From CAWKKW01 sp963850345 (GTDB taxonomy: Bacteria; Acidobacteriota; Terriglobia; Terriglobales; Acidobacteriaceae): a DNA stretch of 64,000 bases. Under the pieces are notes generated by a model. That model saw nothing but the letters and a program-made list of their open reading frames with translations. It made no database searches and was not told the DNA's origin. This document shows positions 63,454 to 64,000 of the stretch, in pieces. The translations under genes were made by a program, and so were the position numbers. Positions within the stretch are counted from its first letter, which is position 1. Each line of letters starts with the position of its first letter. The stretch covers positions 186,001 through 250,000 of the forward strand of contig CAWKKW010000006.1 of assembly GCA_963850345.1 (NCBI GenBank). Direction: 5' to 3'.

Positions 63454-64000
63454 ATGACCGAGATTGCGGCAATTCATGCGCGTGAAATTCTTGATTCACG
63501 TGGAAATCCGACAGTAGAGGCGGATGTGGTACTGGCTGGCGGTGCAACCGGACGGGCGGCTGTCCCAAGTGGTGCGTCCACCGGCGAGCACGAGGCGGTA
63601 GAACTGCGCGACGGAGATAAGACCCACTACCTGGGCAAAGGCGTGCTGCAGGCGGTTGAGAACGTGGAGAGCATTCTGGCGCCGGAACTTACCGGGATGG
63701 ATGCGACCAACCAGAGGCTGCTCGATGCCACGATGCTTTCGCTGGATGGCACGCCGAACAAGAGCCGACTGGGAGCGAACGCCATTCTCGCTGTTTCAAT
63801 GGCGGCTGCGCGAGCCTCGGCCAACGCGCTGCGCATTCCGCTCTACCGCTACCTGGGCGGAGTGAATGCGTCGATCCTGCCGACGCCGATGATGAACATT
63901 CTCAACGGTGGGGCGCACGCGGACAGCAATGTCGACTTTCAGGAATTCATGGTGATGCCAGTGGGCGCGGAGCGTTTCTCCGATGCGCTGCGCTGGGGCG
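63454..64000 (+). CDS. eno: Enolase, N-terminal part (cut by window edge)
   Basis: 182 residues and continuing. Conserved N-terminal blocks: AREILDSRGNPTVEADV, AVPSGASTGEHEAVELRDGD, KSRLGANAILAVSMA and LPTPMMNILNGGAHADSNVDFQEFMVMP, with the catalytic-loop residues SGAS and the active-site His of GGAHA. Converts 2-phosphoglycerate to phosphoenolpyruvate with Mg2+. Start ATG 63454 preceded by CGAGGAG. Confidence 0.98.
   Translation, partial: MTEIAAIHAREILDSRGNPTVEADVVLAGGATGRAAVPSGASTGEHEAVELRDGDKTHYLGKGVLQAVENVESILAPELTGMDATNQRLLDATMLSLDGTPNKSRLGANAILAVSMAAARASANALRIPLYRYLGGVNASILPTPMMNILNGGAHADSNVDFQEFMVMPVGAERFSDALRWG

Overview
The window is one stretch of a GC-rich bacterial chromosome, apart from a few AT-rich intergenic patches. 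It most likely comes from an Acidobacteriota (class Terriglobia, old subdivision 1). Pointers to that group are a periplasmic Reg_prop sensor at the left edge, a VWFA protein of the acidobacterial type (TIGR03436-like), a single-domain S55 (SpoIVB-type) secreted peptidase, the order ispE / tRNA-Gln / prs / L25 / pth / S6 / S18 / L9, and a decayed 3' end of a TonB-dependent receptor of the kind expanded in this phylum. This is inference from protein families; no search was run. I see no phage, insertion sequence, rRNA operon or CRISPR array. Both edges cut genes: a propeller sensor at position 1 and enolase at 64000.

Layout. 1-12.5 kb: propeller sensor, secreted CocE-type hydrolase, proBA, a DUF5996 protein, an Orn/Lys/Arg decarboxylase, and a four-gene ABC exporter plus DesK/DesR-type two-component unit with a palindromic operator candidate upstream. 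12.9-23.4 kb: core genes (FkbM methyltransferase, ispE, tRNA-Gln, prs, L25, pth, S6, S18, L9), a phosphodiesterase, a lone Opp/Dpp-type ATPase, hrpB. 23.5-29.4 kb: accessory patch with a Tat-exported phospholipase C, a PQQ-type beta-propeller protein, a metallothionein, a small Cys protein and a YtxH protein. 29.5-44 kb: clpC, a Lol-type ABC unit co-transcribed with a large propeller/Ig-like exported protein, a zinc alcohol dehydrogenase, divergent S55 peptidase and VWFA genes, a secreted HELFE-motif protein, a ZIP transporter, ychF. 44-53 kb: DUF4149 protein, htpX, a receptor fossil, a membrane Cna-B-like protein, ccmF-ccmH-ccmI-like genes, a stand-alone receiver, a TonB-like protein, DUF190 and crcB. 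53.6-60.1 kb: class III aminotransferase, OmpR-type regulator and kinase, then a tight run of type III polyketide synthase, FAD monooxygenase-like protein and TTG-started exported YceI protein. 60.2-64 kb: small membrane protein, HhH lipoprotein, IscA/ErpA-type protein, exported repeat protein, enolase.

The most interesting piece is the type III PKS / flavoprotein / YceI unit (57297-60128). The PKS keeps the Cys-His-Asn triad at chalcone-synthase-like spacing, the flavoprotein resembles hydroxylases that turn alkylresorcinols into quinones, and YceI proteins are periplasmic isoprenoid or quinone binders. Together they suggest a phenolic-lipid or lipoquinone pathway with its own export carrier. 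A second signal is a recurring Crp/Fnr-like palindrome (GTGAT-N4-ATCAC) upstream of ccmF, of the secreted HELFE protein and between crcB and the aminotransferase gene.
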